A stretch of DNA of 64,000 nucleotides, taken from Rhodocyclales bacterium. GTDB lineage: Bacteria > Pseudomonadota > Gammaproteobacteria > Burkholderiales > Rhodocyclaceae. Shown here one piece after another: positions 47,666 to 57,674 of the stretch; position 1 is the stretch's first letter, and each line of letters begins with the position of its first letter. The translations under genes were made by a program, and so were the position numbers. The notes under the pieces are model-generated. The model had not been told where the DNA came from, ran no database searches, and saw only the letters and a program-made list of their open reading frames with translations. The stretch is from positions 1 to 64,000 of the forward strand of contig JACOUN010000109.1 of assembly GCA_016177805.1 (NCBI GenBank). Direction: 5' to 3'.

Positions 47666-49477
47666 TCAATGCAGTGCATTGTATATCTGTTGGGCGAGTC
47701 TGCTGCTGATCCCGTCCACCCGGCACAGATCTTCCACCGTCGCGCCACGCACGCCGTCGAGCCCGCCGAAGGTTGCGAGCAAGCTCCGCCGGCGCGCCGC
47801 GCCGACCCCCGGAATGTCATCGAGGCGCGAACCGACCCTGCTCCTGGCGCGCCGTGCGCGGTGCCCGGTGATGGCAAACCGGTGCGCTTCGTCTCGGATC
47901 TCCTGCACCAGGTGCAGGGCGGGATCGTCGGTTTCGAGCTGCAGCGGCGCGCGCCCGTCGGGAAAGATCAGCGACTCCAGGCCCGGTTTGCGCCCCTCAC
48001 CCTTGGCCACGCCGATCATGGCCGCCGTTTCCAGTCCGACTTCGGCCAGGATCTGGCGTGCCGCGCTGACCTGGCCTCTGCCTCCGTCTATCAGGATCAG
48101 GTCGGGCCTGACCCCCTCTTCGGCTACCACCTTGCCGTAGCGTCGCTCCAGTACCTGGCGCATCGCGGCGAAGTCGTCGCCGCCGGTGATGCCGGTGATG
48201 TTGTAGCGACGGTACTCGGGGTGCTTCATTGCCCCGTTCTCGCACACCACGCACGACGCGACGGTCGCCTCACCCATGGTGTGGCTGATGTCGAAGCATT
48301 CGATGCGACGCGGCAGATCGGGCAGATCCAGCGCCACGCGCAGGGCGTCGAGGCGGGCCTCGACCCGCCCCGCGTCGCGCATGCGCACCTGCAGCGCCAG
48401 CGTCGCGTTGCTTCTTGCCTGCTCCATCCACGCCTTCTCGGTGGCCGAGCGCGGCGCGACCAACGCGCACGCGGCCTCCCCTACCTCAGCCATCAGCGCG
48501 CGCACCGGTTCCAGCGGCACATCCACCACCAGCCGGGTGGGCAGGGCGTGGTCGCGATAGTGCTGCTCGACGAAGGCCAGCACCCCATCCAGCGGCCCGC
48601 AGCCGGCGGCGCCACTCGGAAACTGCGGGCGATCGCCCAGATGCCGGCCGCCCCGCACCATGGCGATGTTGACGCACAACAGGCCGCCCGCCTCGACCGC
48701 GGCGACAATATCGACGTCCTCGTCGCGCCTGCTATCTACGTACTGGCGCTGCAGCACCGCCTGCAGCGCGCGTATCTGGTCGCGACACAACGCGGCGGTC
48801 TCGAAGTCGAGTTGCTCCGAAGCTGCGTGCATGCGCGCGCTCAGCCCATCGATGACTTCGCTGCCGCGCCCGTCGAGAAAGCGCGCGGCCAGCCGCACTT
48901 CCTCCGCGTAGTCCTCGCGGGAAATGAAATCGACGCACGGCGCCGAGCAGCGCTTGATCTGGTACAGCAAACAGGGGCGCGAGCGGTTCTGGAACACCGA
49001 GTCCTCGCAGGTGCGCAGCAGGAAGATTTTCTGCAGCAGGTGCACGCTCTCGCGCACCGCGCCGGCGTTGGGGAAGGGGCCGAAATAGCGCGCGCCCTTG
49101 AGCAGCACGCCGCGGTGATAGCTCAGGCGCGGATAGGCCGCGCCCGACATGCAGATGTAGGGGTAGGACTTGTCGTCGCGGAACAGGATGTTGTAGCGCG
49201 GTGCGAGGCTCTTGATCAGGTTGTTTTCCAGCAGCAGCGCCTCGGCCTCGGAGCGCGTCGGCGACACATCGACACGCACGATCTGCGCCACCATCATCGC
49301 GATGCGCGGACTCGGCTGGGTGCGCTGAAAATAGCTCGACACGCGGCGCTTGAGGTTCTTGGCCTTGCCGACGTAGAGCACCTGTTCGTCCGCGCCTATC
49401 ATGCGATAGACGCCCGGCTCTTCGGTGAGCGTCTTCAGGAACGCGCGAGGGTCGAAACCGGCGGGAGTGGGGGACAT
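47666..49477 (-). CDS. uvrC: Excinuclease ABC subunit C
   Basis: A 603-residue UvrC. The GIY-YIG nuclease is N-terminal (GVYRMIGADEQVLYVGKAKNL), then the UVR helix pair, the RNase H-like 5' nuclease (FDISHTMGEATVASCVV, with LILIDGGRGQVSAA), and a C-terminal HhH2 (LDDIPGVGAARRRSLL). It makes both incisions in nucleotide excision repair. Confidence 0.97.
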   Translation of the reverse strand: MSPTPAGFDPRAFLKTLTEEPGVYRMIGADEQVLYVGKAKNLKRRVSSYFQRTQPSPRIAMMVAQIVRVDVSPTRSEAEALLLENNLIKSLAPRYNILFRDDKSYPYICMSGAAYPRLSYHRGVLLKGARYFGPFPNAGAVRESVHLLQKIFLLRTCEDSVFQNRSRPCLLYQIKRCSAPCVDFISREDYAEEVRLAARFLDGRGSEVIDGLSARMHAASEQLDFETAALCRDQIRALQAVLQRQYVDSRRDEDVDIVAAVEAGGLLCVNIAMVRGGRHLGDRPQFPSGAAGCGPLDGVLAFVEQHYRDHALPTRLVVDVPLEPVRALMAEVGEAACALVAPRSATEKAWMEQARSNATLALQVRMRDAGRVEARLDALRVALDLPDLPRRIECFDISHTMGEATVASCVVCENGAMKHPEYRRYNITGITGGDDFAAMRQVLERRYGKVVAEEGVRPDLILIDGGRGQVSAARQILAEVGLETAAMIGVAKGEGRKPGLESLIFPDGRAPLQLETDDPALHLVQEIRDEAHRFAITGHRARRARSRVGSRLDDIPGVGAARRRSLLATFGGLDGVRGATVEDLCRVDGISSRLAQQIYNALH

Positions 49478-49492
49478 GCTGTGCGGCCCGCC

Positions 49493-50557
49493 TCAGGCCG
49501 CCGGAATCAACCCGGTCACGACGCCGAGCGCCTGCAGATAGGCGGGATGGAGCGCGAGCGCATACGGATCGCGACACTGCGGTACCGGCCTGAGCGCTGC
49601 GATGCGCGCGGCGGCCTCGGGCGTCACCACCGGCGCCCAGCGGTCGAGCAGATCCACCGCCAGCTCCGGGCGGTTGCACACCAGCACCATGTCGCACCCG
49701 GCGGCGTGGGCGGCGCGGGCGCGGGCGAGAATGTCGCCCGCGACACTTGCCCCTTCCATGGTCAGGTCGTCGCTGAACACCACCCCCTGGAAGCCGACAC
49801 GGCCACGCAGCACGTCCTGCAGCCAGAACGGCGAAAAGCCCGCCGGCAGCGGATCGATCTGCTGGTAGATGACGTGCGCGGGCATCACGCCCGCCAGTTG
49901 GCGACCAAGGCGATGGCGGTAGGGCGCAATGTCCTGCGCCCAGATCGCATCGAAGTCACGCGTATCGACCGGGATTTCCAGATGGGAATCCGCCTCGACG
50001 TGCCCGTGTCCGGGGAAATGCTTGCCGACGCAGCCCATGCCGGCCGCCGCCATGCCCGCCGCCAGCGCCCCGGCCAGCTTGGCCACCACCAGCGGGTCGC
50101 GATGCAGGGCACGATCGCCGATGACGCGGCTGCCGCCGTAGTCGAGGTCCAGCACCGGGGTGAAACTCAGATCGACCCCATGCGCGAGCAGCTCGGCCGC
50201 CAGCACCAGACCGACGCTGCGCGCCGCATCCAGCGCCGCGACGTGGTCGTCGTCCCACAACTGCCCGAGCGTGCGCATGGCGGGCAGGTGAGTAAAGCCA
50301 TCGCGGCGGAAACGCTGCACCCGTCCCCCCTCGTGATCGACCGCGATGATCAGCGGCGGATCGCGCAGCGCGTGTATCTCGGCGGTCAGTTCGATCAGCG
50401 CCTCGCCGCTGGTGAAATTGCGCGCGAACAGGATGACGCCGCCGACCAGCGGATCGCACAGACGCTCGCGCTCTTCGTCATTCAGCGCGATGCCGGCCAC
50501 GTCCAGCATGACCGGTCCGAGCGGCAGTCGGCGTGGCGATGTGGCGTCGTTACTCAT
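49493..50557 (-). CDS. nagZ: Beta-N-acetylhexosaminidase
   Basis: A 354-residue family 3 glycoside hydrolase. KHFPGHG (G, H) and VIFSDDLTMEGA-type (VVFSDDLTMEG) blocks carry the catalytic His-Asp and nucleophile Asp. NagZ removes GlcNAc from muropeptides in the cytoplasm during wall recycling. It overlaps acpS by 4 bp. Confidence 0.97.
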   Translation of the reverse strand: MSNDATSPRRLPLGPVMLDVAGIALNDEERERLCDPLVGGVILFARNFTSGEALIELTAEIHALRDPPLIIAVDHEGGRVQRFRRDGFTHLPAMRTLGQLWDDDHVAALDAARSVGLVLAAELLAHGVDLSFTPVLDLDYGGSRVIGDRALHRDPLVVAKLAGALAAGMAAAGMGCVGKHFPGHGHVEADSHLEIPVDTRDFDAIWAQDIAPYRHRLGRQLAGVMPAHVIYQQIDPLPAGFSPFWLQDVLRGRVGFQGVVFSDDLTMEGASVAGDILARARAAHAAGCDMVLVCNRPELAVDLLDRWAPVVTPEAAARIAALRPVPQCRDPYALALHPAYLQALGVVTGLIPAA

Positions 50558-50931
50558 GCTTTCTCGATCACCGCGAAGGCGACCACGTAGTCGGCCTCGT
50601 CACTCAGGCTGAGGTGCGCCGACAGGCCGCTGGCGCTCATGTGCTCGGCCAGTTCGGCGGAGTAGTGGTACAGGGGCTTGCCCAGTGCATCGTGCGCCAC
50701 CGCAACCGCGTGCAGCGTCGCGGGCACCGCGACCCCGGTGCCGAGAGCCTTGCCGAAGGCTTCCTTGGCGGCGAAACGCTTGGCCACGAACCGGGCCGGA
50801 TCGCGGCTCGCCGTGAATTCGGAGCGCTCGGAGGGCGCCAGTATCCGCGCCGCGAAGCGCTCGCCGTGGCGTTGCAGTGACGCGGCTATGCGCTCGACCC
50901 GCACGATGTCGGTGCCTATGCCGTGTATCAC
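50554..50931 (-). CDS. acpS: Holo-[acyl-carrier-protein] synthase
   Basis: A 125-residue enzyme that transfers 4'-phosphopantetheine from CoA to ACP. The GIGTDIV N-terminus (metal Asp) and RFVAKRFAAKEAFGKALGTG are typical. The GTG at 50931 overlaps the pdxJ stop (GTGA). Confidence 0.96.
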   Translation of the reverse strand: MIHGIGTDIVRVERIAASLQRHGERFAARILAPSERSEFTASRDPARFVAKRFAAKEAFGKALGTGVAVPATLHAVAVAHDALGKPLYHYSAELAEHMSASGLSAHLSLSDEADYVVAFAVIEKA

Positions 50932-51677
50932 GCGTCAGCCGCTTCGCGCATCAAACGCTTCATCTCGCGTACCGCCTCCTGCATGCCGCAGAACAGCGCG
51001 CGGCTGACGATCGCATGGCCGATGTGCAACTCACGCACCCCCGCCAGCGCCGCGATCGGCTGGACATTGTAGTAATTGAGCGCATGACCGGCATTGAAAC
51101 GCATGCCCAGCGTGCGGATGGCATCACCCGCGCGCCGTATCCGCTCGATCTCGGCGACCACCGCAGCCGCCTCGGCGTCACGTCCGCAACTGTGAAAGGC
51201 GTGCGCGTAAGGGCCGGTATGCACCTCGCACACGCGCGCGCCGATCCGCGCCGCGGCCTCGATCTGCGCGACGTCGGCGTCGATAAATACGCTGGTGACG
51301 ATGCCTGCGTCGGACAGGCGCGCCACGATATCGGCCAGGCGCGCTTCCTGAGAGCACACATCCAGCCCGCCCTCGGTCGTCACTTCGGCCCGCCCTTCGG
51401 GCACCAGCATCGCCATCTCCGGCTTCACCGCGCGGGCGATTCCGACCATTTCGTCGGTCGCGGCCATCTCCAGATTGAGCTTGATCCGGGTCAGGTCGCG
51501 CAGCCGGCGCACGTCGTCGTCATTGATGTGGCGGCGATCCTCACGCAGATGCACGGTAATGCCGTCCGCCCCTCCCATATGCGCCTCGACCGCGGCCCAG
51601 ACCGGATCGGGTTCCCACGTGCGGCGCGCCTGGCGCACCGTGGCGACGTGGTCGATATTGACACCTAGCTCGATCAC
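50928..51677 (-). CDS. pdxJ: Pyridoxine 5'-phosphate synthase
   Basis: A 249-residue TIM-barrel enzyme for de novo PLP synthesis. Conserved blocks: ELGVNIDHVATVRQAR, GADGITVHLREDRRHI, VCEVHTGPYA and LNAGHALNYYN-type (FNAGHALNYYN). Start GTG 51677, overlapping the recO stop (GTGA). Confidence 0.97.
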   Translation of the reverse strand: MIELGVNIDHVATVRQARRTWEPDPVWAAVEAHMGGADGITVHLREDRRHINDDDVRRLRDLTRIKLNLEMAATDEMVGIARAVKPEMAMLVPEGRAEVTTEGGLDVCSQEARLADIVARLSDAGIVTSVFIDADVAQIEAAARIGARVCEVHTGPYAHAFHSCGRDAEAAAVVAEIERIRRAGDAIRTLGMRFNAGHALNYYNVQPIAALAGVRELHIGHAIVSRALFCGMQEAVREMKRLMREAADA

Positions 51678-52399
51678 AGTTCCTGCAACTCCCTGAGCAT
51701 CCGGCGCGACTGCAATGGTTGTCCGCCGAGGTAATGATTGATCAACATGCGTAGCAAACGTTTGCCCTGGGCGGCGGTTTCGGGCCGGTCGAAGCGCCCC
51801 GCCGAAAGATCGAGCAAGGTGCGCCCGCTCAAGGCATGGTCCGGCATGTCGGCAGCGGATTCGACGCGCACCGGGCCTCGCTCGATTATATAGACATAGG
51901 ACGCCTCGGGATCGACCGACACCCCGCTGCCCGCATCGCAGTCCAGCCCCGCGCCATAGCCGAGTTCGCGCAGCAACGCGAGTTCGAAGCCACGCAGCAG
52001 CGAAGCGGCATCCGCCTGACGCACCAGCGCGTGCAAGGTGCCGGCGTAGACATCAAACAACGCGGGATGGGGATCTTCGCGCGCCGACAGCCGCACCAGC
52101 AATTCATTCAGATAGTAGCCGTAAAGCAAGGCCCGTCCGGCGAGCAGCGGTTGTCCGCCCTGCCATTCGGCCCTCACCAGGGTCTTGACTTCGCCGCCGC
52201 CCGACCAGCCCACCAGCAGCGGCTGAAACGCCATCAGCACCCCGCGCAGCGCCGAGTGCGGGCGCCGCGCACCCTTGGCGACCAGCGCCACTCGCCCATG
52301 GTCGCGGGAGAACACATCGACGATCAGACTCGTCTCACGCCACGGGTAGGAATGCAGCACGAAGCCGGGCTGCTGGTCTATGCGCTGTTTCTGACTCAT
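51674..52399 (-). CDS. recO: DNA repair protein RecO
   Basis: A 241-residue RecO: N-terminal OB fold (GFVLHSYPWRETSLIVDVFSR), then the helical and zinc-like C-terminal part. It loads RecA at gaps with RecR. ATG 52399 lies 29 bp after era. Confidence 0.95.
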   Translation of the reverse strand: MSQKQRIDQQPGFVLHSYPWRETSLIVDVFSRDHGRVALVAKGARRPHSALRGVLMAFQPLLVGWSGGGEVKTLVRAEWQGGQPLLAGRALLYGYYLNELLVRLSAREDPHPALFDVYAGTLHALVRQADAASLLRGFELALLRELGYGAGLDCDAGSGVSVDPEASYVYIIERGPVRVESAADMPDHALSGRTLLDLSAGRFDRPETAAQGKRLLRMLINHYLGGQPLQSRRMLRELQEL

Positions 52400-52428
52400 G
52401 CGGGCTGATCCGCACTCAAGGCGGGGTT

Positions 52429-53349
52429 CTAATCGTAACCCAGGCTCTTGAGCGCACGTTCATCGTCAGCCCAGCCACTCTTGATCTTGACCCAGACCTC
52501 GAGATACACCGGCCCGTCGAAAAGTGTTTCTAGCTCGATCCGGGCTTCCGACGAAATGCGCTTCAGACGTTCGCCACCCTTGCCGATCACCATGCCCTTG
52601 TGGCCGGCCTTGTCGACGATGACTGCCGCGTGAATGCGGCGCAATTGCCCCTCGGTTTCGAACTTCTCGATCTCGACCGCGACGCCGTAGGGCAACTCAT
52701 CCCCGAGCAGGCGGAACAGTTTTTCACGCAGGAATTCCGATGCGAGAAAGCGTTCGCTCCGGTCGGTAATGTCGTCCGCATCGAATATCGACTCGCCTTC
52801 CGGCAACAGCGGGCGCACCGCACGCACCAGGGCGTCTGCATTGGTGCCGCGCTCCGCGCTCACCGGCACGACTTCGGTAAATGGATAGACCTCGCTCATG
52901 CGCGCGATGAACGGCAGCAACTGGGTCTTGTCCGCGAGCTTGTCCACCTTGTTGATCACCAGCACGACCTTGGCACCGGCAGGCAACACCGACACGACCT
53001 TGCGATCGTCATCGTTATAACGCCCCGCCTCGACCACCAGGAACACCACATCGACCTCGCCCAGCACACGCGTGACGGTGCGATTCATGTTGCGGTTCAG
53101 TGCGTTGCGATGCTGGGTCTGGAAACCAGGCGTATCGACAAAGACGAACTGCGCATCGTCGGTCGTCAATATGCCGGTGACACGATGGCGCGTGGTCTGC
53201 GCCTTGCGCGAGATGATGCTGACCTTTTGCCCGATCAGGCGGTTCAGCAAGGTGGACTTGCCTACGTTGGGACGACCGACGATCGCCACGTAGCCGCTGC
53301 GATAATCGCCAACGGACTCCCCGTGCTGTTCACTTTCCGTGATGCTCAT
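52429..53349 (-). CDS. era: GTPase Era
   Basis: A 306-residue GTPase for 16S/30S maturation. G1 [10 protein letters not shown]3 DTPGFQ, G4 NKVD, and a C-terminal KH domain with [16 protein letters not shown] 53349 overlaps the rnc stop (ATGA). Confidence 0.97.
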   Translation of the reverse strand: MSITESEQHGESVGDYRSGYVAIVGRPNVGKSTLLNRLIGQKVSIISRKAQTTRHRVTGILTTDDAQFVFVDTPGFQTQHRNALNRNMNRTVTRVLGEVDVVFLVVEAGRYNDDDRKVVSVLPAGAKVVLVINKVDKLADKTQLLPFIARMSEVYPFTEVVPVSAERGTNADALVRAVRPLLPEGESIFDADDITDRSERFLASEFLREKLFRLLGDELPYGVAVEIEKFETEGQLRRIHAAVIVDKAGHKGMVIGKGGERLKRISSEARIELETLFDGPVYLEVWVKIKSGWADDERALKSLGYD

Positions 53350-54023
53350 GCCGTCCTCAGACTTTCCAGCGCGCCCTGCGCCGACTGTTGTTCGGCTGCC
53401 CGTCGACTCGCCCCCTTGCCGATGGTCTGCAAGCCGAACTCCTCCACCACGCACATCACCTCGAACTGCTGCGCATGCGCCTCGCCGCGCACCTGCACCG
53501 TCACGTAGCGTGGCAACGGCAGCTTGCGCGCCTGGAGGAATTCCTGCAACGCAGTCTTGGGATCCTTGAGCGCGGCGCGCGGATCGATCGCTTCCAGCAA
53601 CGGAGCGTACAGCCGGTCGATGGTGGCTTTCGCCGCGGCGAATCCACCATCCAGATAGATGGCGGCGAAAATCGCTTCAAGCGCGTCGGCCAGTATCGAA
53701 GGGCGACGGAACCCGCCACTCTTGAGCTCGCCCTCACCGAGGCGCAAGCGCTCACCCAGCCCCAGATCCTGCGCCACCTTGTGCAAGCCGTCCTGACTCA
53801 CCAGGGACGCCCGCAGGCGCGACAGCTCGCCCTCGCTCAGTTCGCCATGGCGCTCGAACAACGCCGCCGCGATCACGCAGTTGAGTATGCTGTCGCCAAG
53901 AAACTCCAGCCGCTCGTTGTTCGGTTGGCCGAAACTGCGATGGGTAAGCGCCTGCTCGAACAGTTCGCCGTGTTCGAAGCTGTATCCCAGTCTGTCCTGC
54001 AGGCCACCCGCTGGCGTGTTCAC
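53346..54023 (-). CDS. rnc: Ribonuclease III
   Basis: A 225-residue RNase III. Nuclease signature [11 protein letters not shown], acidic [14 protein letters not shown], then a dsRNA-binding domain (KTALQEFLQ ... [15 protein letters not shown]). Start GTG 54023, overlapping the DUF4845 stop by one base. It processes rRNA precursors. Confidence 0.96.
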   Translation of the reverse strand: MNTPAGGLQDRLGYSFEHGELFEQALTHRSFGQPNNERLEFLGDSILNCVIAAALFERHGELSEGELSRLRASLVSQDGLHKVAQDLGLGERLRLGEGELKSGGFRRPSILADALEAIFAAIYLDGGFAAAKATIDRLYAPLLEAIDPRAALKDPKTALQEFLQARKLPLPRYVTVQVRGEAHAQQFEVMCVVEEFGLQTIGKGASRRAAEQQSAQGALESLRTA

Positions 54024-54385
54024 TATTTTCCGGACGACGATGTATTGAACTCGAACACCAGACTGACGTTCGCCACCAGCGGCACCCGGCGCTCGTACTG
54101 CGCCTGGACGACAACTTTGCCCGCGTTCTTGTAAACGATCAGATCACTACCACGGATCGAGGAAATGTCATCGATCTGGGCACGCCGGTCGAAACTGCGC
54201 TTGAGGCTACCCATGTTTTCCCCCTGATCGCCTTCATCGGCGACTGCCTTGATCACGCGCACGATCGCCATGTACTCGGTCACCACCGGCACGCACTTGA
54301 ACGCCACCAGTAGCGCCGCACCCAGCAGCGCGGCGATCAGGATCAGGCTGATCAGCGTCAACCCCCGTTGCTTGTTTCTGTTCAT
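54023..54385 (-). CDS. DUF4845 membrane protein
   Basis: A 120-residue protein with one N-terminal membrane helix (GLTLISLILIAALLGAALL) resembling a type IV pilin start, and a periplasmic tail. Families of this kind regularly lie between lepB and rnc in beta-proteobacteria. Function is unknown. ATG 54385 has an AGGGGA site. Confidence 0.85.
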   Translation of the reverse strand: MNRNKQRGLTLISLILIAALLGAALLVAFKCVPVVTEYMAIVRVIKAVADEGDQGENMGSLKRSFDRRAQIDDISSIRGSDLIVYKNAGKVVVQAQYERRVPLVANVSLVFEFNTSSSGK

Positions 54386-54399
54386 GCACACGTCCCCTT

Positions 54400-55188
54400 T
54401 CAATGGAAGCTGCCTATACGCTTCAGGTCGCTGAAATTGAACCAGATGTAGAACGCGCGACCCACGATATTCTCGTCCGGGACAAAGCCCCAGACCCGGC
54501 TGTCACTGCTCGCGTCGCGATTGTCGCCCATGACGAAGTAGTGACCTTGCGGCACCGTACACGCGATGCCCGACGTAGTATAGGTGCAGTTTCCGCGATT
54601 GGGAAAATCCAGTGCCTGTCGCACGAATGGCGGTACATCGCGCTCGATGAGCAACTCGTGCTCGACCTCGCCCAGTTTTTCGGCATAGCGGGGGGAGTAA
54701 CGCAGTTGCCCCGGATGCAGATAATCGTCCCGCGCGTCCATGTCAAGCCACTCACCGTTGATGCGCAGCCGTTTGTTGATGTATTCGACGCGATCACCGG
54801 GCACACCGACTATGCGTTTGATGTAGTCGAGGGATGGGTTCACCGGATAGCGGAACACCACCACCTCACCGCGCTGCGGCGCATTGACGTCCATTATCTT
54901 CGTGTTGATCACCGGCAGGCGCAGGCCATATGTCCATTTGTTCACCAGGATGAAATCACCGACCAACAGGGTCGGTATCATCGAGCCCGACGGTATGCGA
55001 AACGGTTCAACCACGAACGAGCGCAGGCCGAAAACGATCAAGATGACCGGGAAGAAACTGGCACCCCACTCCACCCACCACGGCGTCGCGGCGCCGGGGG
55101 CGCGGCGCTTGCGTGCGAAAAACCGGTCCAGCGCCCACAGCACGCCCGTCACGACAAGCAATACAAACAGGATCAATGCAAAATTCAC
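54400..55188 (-). CDS. lepB: Signal peptidase I
   Basis: A 262-residue membrane protease. The catalytic Ser is in IPSGSMIPTL and the Lys in YIKRIVGVPGD, and the C-terminal signature GDNRDASSDSR is complete. It removes signal peptides of exported proteins. Start GTG 55188. Confidence 0.97.
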   Translation of the reverse strand: MNFALILFVLLVVTGVLWALDRFFARKRRAPGAATPWWVEWGASFFPVILIVFGLRSFVVEPFRIPSGSMIPTLLVGDFILVNKWTYGLRLPVINTKIMDVNAPQRGEVVVFRYPVNPSLDYIKRIVGVPGDRVEYINKRLRINGEWLDMDARDDYLHPGQLRYSPRYAEKLGEVEHELLIERDVPPFVRQALDFPNRGNCTYTTSGIACTVPQGHYFVMGDNRDASSDSRVWGFVPDENIVGRAFYIWFNFSDLKRIGSFH

Positions 55189-55224
55189 GACGGCTCCATC
55201 ATCTGGTCATACGGTTTCGCGGCG

Positions 55225-57021
55225 TCACTTGCCGTCATCGGTGCGGAGCACCGCCAAGAAGGCTTCCTGCGGAATCTCGACGTTACCCACCTGTTTCATC
55301 CGCTTCTTGCCCTCTTTCTGCTTCTCCAGCAGCTTGCGCTTGCGTGAGATGTCACCGCCGTAGCACTTAGCCAGCACGTTCTTGCGCAAGGCCTTGATGG
55401 TTTCGCGCGCGACGATGTGTGATCCGATCGCGGCCTGGATCGCCACGTCGAACATCTGGCGCGGAATCAACTCACGCAGCTTGGCGGCCAGTTCGCGCCC
55501 CCGGTACTGCGCATTGGCGCGGTGTACGATCACCGACAGGGCGTCGACCTTTTCCCCGCCGACCAGCAAGTCCAGCTTGATCAGATCAGCGATGCGGTAT
55601 TCCTTGAATTCGTAGTCGAGCGAAGCGTAGCCACGCGATACCGATTTGAGCCGGTCGAAGAAATCCATCACCACTTCGTTCATCGGAATGTCATAGACGA
55701 GCTGCACCTGGCGGCCATGGTAACGCATATCGACCTGCGCGCCGCGTTTCTGGTTGCACAGCGTGATCACCGGTCCGACATAATCCTGGGGCAGGAAGAT
55801 GGTCGCGGTGATGATGGGCTCGCGGATTTCGGCGACCTTGGACTGGTCCGGCAGCTTGGCCGGGTTCTCGATGCGCACGATCTCACCGCTGTTCATCACC
55901 ACCTCATACACGACGGTCGGCGCCGTCGTGATGAGGTCCATGTCGAACTCGCGCTCCAGCCGCTCCTGCACGATATCCATGTGCAGCATGCCAAGAAAGC
56001 CGCAGCGAAAACCAAAGCCCAGCGCCTGCGAAACTTCGGGCTCATAGTGCAGCGATGCATCGTTGAGCTTCAGCTTTTCAAGTGATTCACGCAACTGGTC
56101 GTACTCACTCGACTCGACCGGGTAGAGTCCGGCGAACACCTGTGGCTTGATCTCGCGAAACCCAGGCAACGACTTCGCCGCCCGGTTGGTGGCGAGCGTC
56201 ACCGTGTCACCGACCTTGGCCGCCTGCAGTTCCTTGATGCCAGCAATAACGAATCCGACCTCACCAGCCGAGAGCTGCGGCCGGGACACCGAGCGTGGCG
56301 TAAACACCCCCACCTCGTCACACGGATACTGCGCCCCGTTGGACATCAACAGGATGCGGTCCTTGGGCTTGAGCACCCCGTCCACTACCCGCACCAGCAT
56401 CACGACACCAACGTAGTTGTCGAACCACGAGTCGATGATCAGAGCCTTGAGCGGCGCATCCGGATCACCCTTGGGTGGTGGAACCTTGGCCACCACGGTT
56501 TCCAGCACCGCCTCGATCCCGACGCCGGTCTTGGCCGAACACAGCACCGCCTCGGAGGCATCGACGCCGATCACATCCTCGATTTCGCTGCGTGCGTTCT
56601 CGGGATCGGCGGCAGGCAGGTCAATCTTGTTGAGCACTGGTACGACCTCGACCCCTTGCTCGATCGCGGTGTAGCAGTTGGCCACCGTTTGCGCCTCGAC
56701 CCCCTGCGACGCATCCACCACCAGCAGCGCCCCCTCGCAGGCCGCAAGCGAGCGGCTGACCTCATACGAAAAATCGACATGCCCTGGGGTGTCGATCAGG
56801 TTGAGGTTATAGATCTGTCCATCCTGCGCCTTGTAGTGCAGCGCCGCGGTCTGGGCCTTGATCGTGATGCCGCGCTCACGCTCGATATCCATCGAGTCGA
56901 GCACCTGGGCCTCCATCTCGCGCTCGGACAGACCGCCGCAGAAATGTATGAGCCGATCAGCCAGCGTGGACTTGCCGTGATCGATGTGGGCAATGATGGA
57001 GAAATTTCGGATATGTTGCAT
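55225..57021 (-). CDS. lepA: Elongation factor 4
   Basis: A 598-residue translational GTPase. G1 [10 protein letters not shown]2 RGITIKAQ, G3 DTPGHVD, G4 NKID, then the LepA-specific C-terminal domain ([21 protein letters not shown]). It back-translocates ribosomes. The ATG at 57021 begins the standard [17 protein letters not shown]. Confidence 0.98.
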   Translation of the reverse strand: MQHIRNFSIIAHIDHGKSTLADRLIHFCGGLSEREMEAQVLDSMDIERERGITIKAQTAALHYKAQDGQIYNLNLIDTPGHVDFSYEVSRSLAACEGALLVVDASQGVEAQTVANCYTAIEQGVEVVPVLNKIDLPAADPENARSEIEDVIGVDASEAVLCSAKTGVGIEAVLETVVAKVPPPKGDPDAPLKALIIDSWFDNYVGVVMLVRVVDGVLKPKDRILLMSNGAQYPCDEVGVFTPRSVSRPQLSAGEVGFVIAGIKELQAAKVGDTVTLATNRAAKSLPGFREIKPQVFAGLYPVESSEYDQLRESLEKLKLNDASLHYEPEVSQALGFGFRCGFLGMLHMDIVQERLEREFDMDLITTAPTVVYEVVMNSGEIVRIENPAKLPDQSKVAEIREPIITATIFLPQDYVGPVITLCNQKRGAQVDMRYHGRQVQLVYDIPMNEVVMDFFDRLKSVSRGYASLDYEFKEYRIADLIKLDLLVGGEKVDALSVIVHRANAQYRGRELAAKLRELIPRQMFDVAIQAAIGSHIVARETIKALRKNVLAKCYGGDISRKRKLLEKQKEGKKRMKQVGNVEIPQEAFLAVLRTDDGK

Positions 57022-57408
57022 GAGACAACAAAAAAGGGGCGTAATCGACCGGGAACATCCACGAACGGCTGCCACGACTGGCGCATCGTCCGGTCATGAT
57101 AACGGCGCACGACGCGAGTTCTGGCCCGCATACGACTGCACAAGGTTACCAATGCCGGGAAGGATGCGGAGCGCTAGCAGCCTGTCCGCGAAGAAACCGG
57201 GTCATACACCCGAGTTGAGAAAATAACCTGGCGAAGCAATCCAACTAGTCCGGATGTTTCGTGAATGCGCGTGATGATCGCGCGGGGATTTGTTTCGTAG
57301 GGGAATTCCGTGAAGGAGCGGCGTAGTGGTTCGTACGCCCGACTGAACGGGATTTCCATACGGGACAAAGACCAAGCGAGGGCGCGCGCAATTCATGAAA
57401 TATCCGGA
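57022..57408. other. Non-coding gap holding a MITE-like element
   Basis: A 387-bp spacer between lepA and the glutaredoxin-like gene. From 57022 to 57244 nothing is recognised beyond what may be the lepA promoter region. From 57245 on it is the element described below. Confidence 0.6.
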
Positions 57409-57412
57409 CTAG
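57245..57412. mobile_element. MITE-like element with 22-bp terminal inverted repeats
   Basis: Left end CTAGTCCGGATGTTTCGTGAAT (57245-57266; 22 bp) and right end its inverse with two mismatches (57391-57412), giving a 168-bp element with no full transposase gene. Each end has palindromic CTAG, which could be target duplication. The right end supplies the TAG stop of the neighbouring glutaredoxin-like gene. Confidence 0.7.
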
Positions 57413-57672
57413 GGCGCTGATTCTAGCGGAAAACGGGCGCAATAGGCGCGTACCGCCGCGACATCGAGGTGGTAATGGCACAGTTCGTCATCGCCCGCCA
57501 GCACAACCGGAACCCGTTCGTCCCACTTCGCTTCCAGCAACGGATCCTGATCGACATCAACCACGCTCACGGTCCACCCCAACTCTGCCGCCAGTGGCTT
57601 CAGTTCTGCAACCAGCTCATGGCACAAATGGCACCATTCGCGGCTCATGACGCGCAACTCCCTGGTCGGCAC
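57409..57672 (-). CDS. Glutaredoxin-like protein (DUF836)
   Basis: An 87-residue thioredoxin-fold protein with a CHLC redox site (EWCHLCHEL) and a cis-Pro in RVPVVLA. The GTG at 57672, 2 bp after the mucD stop, keeps the first beta strand (ELRVMSREW); ATG 57648 has a better ribosome site but loses it. The family is usually found between mucD and lepA. Its stop codon lies inside the MITE end. Confidence 0.8.
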   Translation of the reverse strand: MPTRELRVMSREWCHLCHELVAELKPLAAELGWTVSVVDVDQDPLLEAKWDERVPVVLAGDDELCHYHLDVAAVRAYCARFPLESAP

Positions 57673-57674
57673 CG

